Positions 20,122-24,574 of a DNA stretch of 24,574 nt are shown one piece after another. Below the pieces are notes generated by a model. That model ran no database searches. It saw nothing but the letters and a program-made list of their open reading frames with translations, and had not been told where the DNA came from. Both the position numbers and the translations under genes were made by a program. The DNA is from Actinomycetes bacterium (lineage in GTDB: Bacteria; Actinomycetota; Actinomycetes; Actinomycetales; Cellulomonadaceae). The stretch's first letter is position 1. Each line of letters begins with the position of its first letter. The stretch spans positions 18,394-42,967 of the forward strand of contig JAJYTJ010000008.1 in assembly GCA_021793115.1 (NCBI GenBank). Reading direction: 5' to 3'.

Positions 20122-20410
20122 CTCTGCGCGTGGGCGGAGGGGTTTGCGGTCCGGCGCACGGCGAGGCGGTGCGGCGTAGGTGTGGGGCTCGGCGGCTGCG
20201 AGCTCCAGCGCGGCCCGGATGGTTGCGGCCGGGTGGACTATCAGGCGGTGTTCCACGACCTCGTCGGCGCTCGCAGCCTGCGAGCCGACCGCGCCTCCAC
20301 CAGCGGGTGGTCGGGTCTTCGAACACGTCGCGCTCCACTCCGCCGTCGCCCCACCGGCCCTCGGGCCGTCCGACGTCGGTGGTTCTCCCGGCGCCCGCCG
20401 TTACCGGGCC

Positions 20411-20476
20411 GGTGGCGACCCGGCGGGGTGGTGGCGACCCGGCGGGGTGGTGTCGACCGGGCGCGGTGGTGTCGAC
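20411..20476 (+). repeat. 19-bp tandem repeat, 3.5 copies
   Basis: Units at 20411-20429 and 20430-20448 are identical (GGTGGCGACCCGGCGGGGT). Unit 3 (20449-20467) differs at three positions, and a 9-base partial copy follows. Not divisible by three, so unlikely to be a coding repeat. Confidence 0.85.
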
Positions 20477-20773
20477 ACTTTCGGTCAAGAGGCGGTGTCG
20501 GCCGGACCGACTTCCCTGTGCCCCGGACCGGGACCGCGCGGCCTGGGGAGCACTCGTGTCGGCCGAGGTGCTTGGCCTCACCGGTGAGGCCTGGAGAGCG
20601 TGACGAGCGCTCCGGGCGGCCTCCCTTCCCGGGGGTGCCTGGCCTTGGGGAACGCGGGGCGGGGGCACTCGCGTCCGCTCAAGAGCCTGATCTGAACGCG
20701 CGCGGTACTGCGAGCGCCCCGAGCAGCACCGATGGCACCGCCGGAGAGGTACCGAGGGCTTCCGCATCGTGTC

Positions 20774-20802
20774 GCGCCGGCCGGGCGCGGCCCGGCCGGC
20801 GC
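20774..20802. repeat. Very strong GC hairpin
   Basis: Perfect 12-bp all-GC arms, 20774-20785 (GCGCCGGCCGGG) and 20791-20802, with a 5-base loop. There is no T-run. No gene directly adjoins it, so a terminator role is uncertain. Confidence 0.65.
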
Positions 20803-20974
20803 TGCTCGGGGTGTGTGAGTCTGGGCCGCGGTGGGGCGTGGTGCGGCCCGGCACGAGACTCGGGGAAGCTTCGACTGCCGCAGTCGGAACCGGCGAAGAT
20901 CCGGCGCAGCGAATGGCCGCGTCGTTGAATGCCGGCGGCGGCGCCGGTAGGGAGGTGGTGACCCGAGCGCTCCA

Positions 20975-20992
20975 CCGTTTCACGTGAAACGG
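20975..20992. promoter_or_regulatory. parS: parS site 3
   Basis: Core GTTTCACGTGAAAC at 20977-20990 with CC/GG flanks, an 18-bp palindrome, about 225 bases upstream of rsmG. Confidence 0.95.
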
Positions 20993-21216
20993 GAGCGGCG
21001 GTTGGCGTGTCATTCGCGGGCCCGGGTGCTCACGGACGGCTCGCCGATCTCGTCTGTGGTGACTGGCGGTCACTGTGGCGATGCGGGCACGCCAGGACCG
21101 GCGTTGCTGAACCGTGCCTTCGGACATGTGGACCAGAGCCGGGCCGCGAGGTGCACGCGGGTAGCGTGGGCGGACGTCGACGGGGTCGGTTCCGAGGGCA
21201 GGGGTTGAGGGCGAGC

Positions 21217-21915
21217 ATGGCGCATGGGCAGCGAGACGAGGACACGCCGACGGCTGTCCCGACTGCCACCGATCCTCTGGACGACGACCCTCGGCTGCAG
21301 GAGTACTTCGGAGCAGCGTGGCCGGTCCTTGCGGGCTTTGCCGGTCTACTGCGGCGGTATGGGGCGGAGCGGGGGCTCATCGGGCCCAACGAGTCGAGCC
21401 GTCTCTGGGAACGACATCTGCTGAACTCCGCCGGGGCTGCCGCGTGCCTCCCGGACCGTGGCATCGTCGTCGATCTCGGGAGCGGGGCCGGCCTGCCGGG
21501 AATCGTCCTCGCCGCGATGCGTCCGCAAGTGCACGTGGTGCTCGTCGAGCCGATGGAGCGGCGGACCGACTGGCTCGATCTCGTCGCCGGAGAGCTCCAG
21601 CTGACGAACGTCGAGGTGCGGCGCGGTCGTGCCGAGGAGCTCGTCGGAACGCTGCGCGCCGACGTCGTCACGGCGCGGGCGCTGTCCGCGCTGTCGAACC
21701 TCCTCCGCTGGGCCGCGCCACTTGTTCGTTCCGGCGGCCAGCTGTGCGCCATCAAGGGATCGCGTGCTGCGCACGAGGTCGCCGAAGCGGCTAGCTCAGC
21801 CGCGCAGTACGGATGGGCCGACGTCCACGTGAAGGAGGTCGAGACGCTTACCGGCGTCGAGGTCACACGGATCGTGCGTGCCGTGCGGAAGGGCAAGGCA
21901 GCCAGTGTTCGGTAG
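21217..21915 (+). CDS. rsmG: 16S rRNA (guanine527-N7)-methyltransferase
   Basis: The GidB/RsmG SAM-dependent methyltransferase of 16S rRNA G527, 232 residues. The N-terminal part has LQEYFGAAWPVLAGFAGLLRRYGAERGLIGP and RLWERHLLNSAGAAACLP. The SAM-binding motif is VVDLGSGAGLPGIVLA, followed by the acidic strand end VVLVEPMERR and by VVTARALSALSNLLRWA. The tail is RIVRAVRKGKAASVR. The ATG at 21217 follows GAGGGCGAGC; the frame stays open upstream to 21007 but lacks family similarity. It is usually adjacent to jag and parA; here both flanking spacers are long. Confidence 0.96.
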   Translation: MAHGQRDEDTPTAVPTATDPLDDDPRLQEYFGAAWPVLAGFAGLLRRYGAERGLIGPNESSRLWERHLLNSAGAAACLPDRGIVVDLGSGAGLPGIVLAAMRPQVHVVLVEPMERRTDWLDLVAGELQLTNVEVRRGRAEELVGTLRADVVTARALSALSNLLRWAAPLVRSGGQLCAIKGSRAAHEVAEAASSAAQYGWADVHVKEVETLTGVEVTRIVRAVRKGKAASVR

Positions 21916-22981
21916 GGGAAAGCGCCGTTCGGCACCGGTTGCGACACCAGAGCTCGGGCTCGACATCCGCGAGGTGCCTTCAAGCGCGGCCGGCTCCGTC
22001 ACGCCAGAAGGCGCCGGGGAGTTCGGACCGCGCCCGGCCGGCGATCCCGGGCCACGACGAGCTGCCGATCCCGGGCGACCGGGGGGTGGTGATCCCGCAG
22101 AGGCCGGCACCTCCGGAGCGGTGGCGAACCCCGGAGCATCGTGGCAGCGGTGGTCGGCACAGCCGACTGGCGAAGCGACGACCGCGACCAGGGAGGGCGC
22201 GGGCCGGCAGGTCTGGCCGGGGGATGACGTCACGACGGTCTCGTCAGGAACTGAGCGTGGTGGGTTGGCAACCCCCGGCGGCGAGGCCGGCGCCGAGCAC
22301 GTGGCGACGATCGGGGAATCGATCGTGGCCCGGTCGCGCAGTGCTTCGGACGCGCGCGCCGACGATGGTGGCGATGCGAGAACCTCGGCTGCGACCGTGA
22401 CAGCGCCGACGGTACCGGCCGGCACCACGCGTTCTGGTGAGGGGGCGGAGGAAGTCGGCGATCCCGATGCCACATCTCTCGCCACTGGGTGGACGAACAC
22501 CACCAGTCCTCGGACTGCAGGGTCGACCATGGCCGGATCGCCACCTGACGTCAGCAGCGCTGGCAACGGGAGCGTTTCACGTGAAACGGCCTCGGCGGGA
22601 ACACAGGCGACACTGGGCGGTGGAGTCCATCTCGGCGACGGGCTCGGTGGCAAGGAGCGCCACGATGCCGGTCGCCTCGGCGATCCACTGCTAGATGTGG
22701 TGCCCGACCCGCCGGTTCACCTCACGACCGATCTCTCGATCGACGAGGCCGCGAGCGGGGAAGTGGCGCCGGACCCCCATCGTGTTGCGACACGAAACAT
22801 GACAAATCGCCCAGCAGGAGGTACGGAGTTGGACGGTTCGCATGGCACCCTTACGACGTCGACCGGACCGTCGGTCGACATCACGCCAGCAGCTGTCGAT
22901 CGGCATGACGAACCTTCCGTCGGGAACCGCACCGATGAAGGCCGGCTGGCAGTGAGACGAGCGGAGGGAGCGGACCCCGGC
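21916..22981. other. rsmG-parA spacer, or N-terminal extension of ParA
   Basis: About 1.07 kb containing parS site 4. It is stop-free in the parA frame back to a GTG at 21878 inside rsmG, so it could encode up to 368 extra Ala/Gly/Pro/Thr-rich residues. Third-position GC, which I counted by eye, is only about 62-76 percent here, against about 82 percent just after 22982 and about 92 percent around the ParA P-loop. Other frames on both strands are also open. I therefore treat it as mostly non-coding. An in-frame ATG at 22529 just before parS would give a 553-residue ParA with VSRET, as in Mycobacterium ParA. Confidence 0.5.
22573..22588. promoter_or_regulatory. parS: parS site 4
   Basis: Core GTTTCACGTGAAAC at 22574-22587 with C/G flanks. 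In the parA frame it would read VSRET, the same peptide that parS encodes near the ParA N-terminus of Mycobacterium tuberculosis. Confidence 0.95.
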
Positions 22982-24190
22982 ATGGGCACGAACGACACGA
23001 TCGGGGCGCGACCCGTGGGGCTCTCCGGATGGTCACCCGACGACACCGTCGTCGACGCTGAGGAGCGTCGACGAGCGGCTCTGGTGCAGAGCCTGCCGCC
23101 CGTCTCGGATGACACCCCGGTGCTGGCCGAGCTCCACCAGGACGCCCGGCGCCGCATCGAGCTCCGTGGCCGTCGCTTTCCCAGGCCCGAATCCACGCGC
23201 ATCATCACCGTGGCCAACCAGAAGGGCGGCGTCGGGAAGACCACGACGACCGTGAACCTCGCTGCGGCACTCGCCCAGTCGGGGCTGACGGTGCTGGTCA
23301 TCGACAGCGACCCGCAGGGCAACGCGTCGACGGCCCTGGGTGTGGATCACCGGGCCGGCACGCCGTCGATCTACGAGGTCCTGGTGGACAGCGCCCCGTT
23401 GCACACGGCCGTGCAGGAGAGCCCAGACGTTCCTGGGCTGTTCTGCGTGCCTGCGACGATCGACCTCTCGGGCGCCGAGATCGAGCTGGTATCGATGGTC
23501 GCCCGGGAGACTCGGCTGCGCAACGCCCTCGACCAGTACATGGCATGGCGGGCGTCCCAGGGGCTGACGTCCATCGACTACGTTCTCGTCGACTGCCCGC
23601 CGAGCCTCGGACTGCTGACGGTGAACGCGTTCGCCGCAGGTCGGGAAGTCTTCATCCCGATCCAGTGCGAGTACTACGCACTCGAAGGTCTCAGCCAGCT
23701 GCTCAAGACCATCGAGCTGATCCAAGCGCACCTCAACCCGGGTCTGCACGTTTCGACGATCCTGCTGACGATGTACGACGGTCGCACGAACCTCGCACAA
23801 CAGGTGGCCGACGAAGTCCGCACACACTTCCCGCAGACCACGCTTCGCACCACCGTCCCCCGATCGGTGCGGATCTCCGAAGCACCGAGCTACGGGCAGA
23901 CCGTCATGACGTACGACCCCGGTTCGTCGGGCGCCCTGGCCTACCTCGAGGCAGCCCGCGAGCTCGCGGAGCGGGGCGCCGCACGAGTTGCCGCGACCCC
24001 CGCTGCTCGCGGTGACGCCATCGGGGTCGTCGAACCTCAGGCCGACGAGGCCCGGCCGCGCGCGCACGTCCGAACGGATGCCGCACCTGTGCATCGACCG
24101 ACGCCCGTGGGCTGGTCGTCGCCGAACGATGGCATGGCGGGCACAGTCCCAGAAGAGGCCCGGCCGGCGGCCGGCAAGGAGGAGTCGTGA
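22982..24190 (+). CDS. parA: Chromosome partitioning ATPase ParA
   Basis: A Walker-type ATPase that moves ParB-parS origins apart over the nucleoid; 402 residues from the chosen start. A variable N-terminus ends in DDTPVLAELHQDARRRIELRG. The deviant P-loop is KGGVGKTTT (from about residue 81), followed by DSDPQGN (108-114), YVLVDCPPSLGLLTVNA and IPIQCEYYALEGLSQL. The ending has RISEAPSYGQTVMTYDPGSSGALAYLEAARELAERG. The C-terminal 80 residues are a low-complexity tail. I chose the ATG at 22982 because of an upstream GGAGGGAG and a sharp rise in third-position GC there. Starts at 22529, 21905 or 21878 remain possible. The stop overlaps the parB GTG. Confidence 0.93.
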   Translation: MGTNDTIGARPVGLSGWSPDDTVVDAEERRRAALVQSLPPVSDDTPVLAELHQDARRRIELRGRRFPRPESTRIITVANQKGGVGKTTTTVNLAAALAQSGLTVLVIDSDPQGNASTALGVDHRAGTPSIYEVLVDSAPLHTAVQESPDVPGLFCVPATIDLSGAEIELVSMVARETRLRNALDQYMAWRASQGLTSIDYVLVDCPPSLGLLTVNAFAAGREVFIPIQCEYYALEGLSQLLKTIELIQAHLNPGLHVSTILLTMYDGRTNLAQQVADEVRTHFPQTTLRTTVPRSVRISEAPSYGQTVMTYDPGSSGALAYLEAARELAERGAARVAATPAARGDAIGVVEPQADEARPRAHVRTDAAPVHRPTPVGWSSPNDGMAGTVPEEARPAAGKEES

Positions 24191-24574
24191 GCGAGAAGCG
24201 GCGCGGGCTTGGGCGCGGTCTGGGTGCCCTCATCCCGACCAGCGCGGACTCGGGCCGGGAACGGCCCGTCGATGTGTTCTTCCCCAGCAGCCGCAGCAGC
24301 GGTGCTGGGGTGGTGGGGGCGGTGCTCGTGGCGGACAGCCAGGACGACGGCCTCGACGGCACCCGGGAAGGGCAGGAGGTCGGGGCGGCCGGTGGTGAGA
24401 CCACCACGGGCGGCAGCACCATCGTGAAGGTCCGCAGCGATGCAACGAACGGCACCGCGGACCGCCCCAACGGCACCGCGGACCGCCCCAACGGCACCGC
24501 GGACCGCCCCAACGGCACCGCGGACCGCCCCAACGGCACCGCGGACCGCCCCAACGGCACCGCGGACCGCCCCA
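24187..24574 (+). CDS. parB: Chromosome partitioning protein ParB (5' part; continues past window)
   Basis: The parS-binding CTPase/clamp of the partition complex; about 129 residues are visible. It starts MSEKRRGLGRGLGALIPTS, the highly conserved ParB N-terminus (the RRGLGRGLGALIP box that contacts ParA). A long acidic/Gly linker follows (DVFFPSSRSSGAGVVGAV, then DSQDDGLDGTREGQEVG), and then perfect NGTADRP heptapeptide repeats run to the window end. The CTP-binding and DNA-binding domains lie outside. The GTG at 24187 overlaps the parA stop (GTGA), with AAGGAGGAGTC as ribosome site, so the two are co-translated. The linker is longer than usual. Confidence 0.96.
   Translation, partial: MSEKRRGLGRGLGALIPTSADSGRERPVDVFFPSSRSSGAGVVGAVLVADSQDDGLDGTREGQEVGAAGGETTTGGSTIVKVRSDATNGTADRPNGTADRPNGTADRPNGTADRPNGTADRPNGTADRP
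24448..24574 (+). repeat. 21-bp perfect tandem repeat inside parB
   Basis: Six identical 21-base units from 24448 to 24573, plus the first base of a possible seventh. Each unit encodes NGTADRP, and all copies are in frame. There is no sequence divergence, so the array is young or kept uniform. Its full length lies outside the window. Confidence 0.97.

Larger units (their letters stand above)
20122..21216. other. Gene-poor spacer, right part, with one parS site
   Basis: About 1.1 kb before rsmG. Several frames are open for 100-340 codons but are Arg/Pro/Gly-rich, overlap each other on both strands and show no family features, so I regard them as GC artefacts. It contains a 19-bp tandem repeat, a 12-bp-stem GC hairpin, parS site 3 and a weak TAGCGT (21162-21167) that could be the rsmG -10 box. 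Confidence 0.55.

Noticed and set aside
20096..21127. A 343-codon minus-strand frame and overlapping plus-strand frames in the spacer
   Set aside because: Composition is Arg/Pro/Gly-rich and the frames cross the tandem repeat, parS and element end. Several frames are open at once, so openness carries little information.
24448..24573. Regular repeats that might suggest a CRISPR array
   Set aside because: The 21-bp units are contiguous with no spacers and stay in frame with the ParB N-terminus, so they are a coding tandem repeat.

Overview
This window is the replication-origin neighbourhood of a high-GC actinobacterial chromosome. The gene order and protein sequences fit Micrococcales, and probably a Cellulomonas-like genus; that placement is inference, because no rRNA is present. 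The order from left to right is gyrB-gyrA-DUF3566-tRNA-Ile-DLW-39-tRNA-Ala, then DUF721, recF, gnd, dnaN, dnaA, rpmH, rnpA, yidD, yidC, jag, rsmG, parA and parB. Genes left of dnaA (dnaA included) lie on the minus strand and the core genes to its right on the plus strand, so transcription runs away from the origin on both sides. The DnaA boxes, the dnaA/dnaN spacer and four parS sites agree with this.

Region by region: 1-2640 (minus strand) is a small sugar ABC transporter operon with an FCD-type GntR regulator, a lipoprotein substrate-binding protein and a permease cut by the window edge. 2641-3460 holds tRNA-Ala(UGC), the tiny DLW-39 protein, tRNA-Ile(GAU), two strong palindromes and a tRNA promoter. 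3462-9051 holds a DUF3566 membrane protein, gyrA and gyrB. 9231-13212 holds DUF721, recF, a 6-phosphogluconate dehydrogenase gene and dnaN. 13213-13827 is the probable oriC, with about ten DnaA-box-like nonamers. dnaA follows, then a 445-base spacer with two more boxes and the rpmH promoter. 15701-18444 is the plus-strand rpmH-rnpA-yidD-yidC-jag block (ribosome, RNase P, membrane insertion).

18445-21216 is the unusual part: 2.8 kb between jag and rsmG, where related genomes are normally compact. It carries three parS sites, a 19-bp tandem repeat, a very strong GC hairpin, and a 1,089-bp element (19023-20111). The element has 41-bp terminal inverted repeats matching at 39 of 41 positions and a flanking direct repeat of up to 10 bp, which are the marks of a transposition event. 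It contains no recognisable transposase. Its one credible gene encodes a small membrane protein with a PH-like tail. I interpret it as a non-autonomous mobile insertion cassette that landed among the parS centromere sites.

21217-24574 holds rsmG, a 1.07-kb spacer (or ParA extension) with the fourth parS, parA, and the 5' part of parB. The parB linker contains a perfect 21-bp tandem repeat (heptapeptide NGTADRP, at least six copies) that runs off the window end. ParA, ParB and the parS sites form the origin segregation system, while DnaA, DnaN, RecF and gyrase serve replication and repair.
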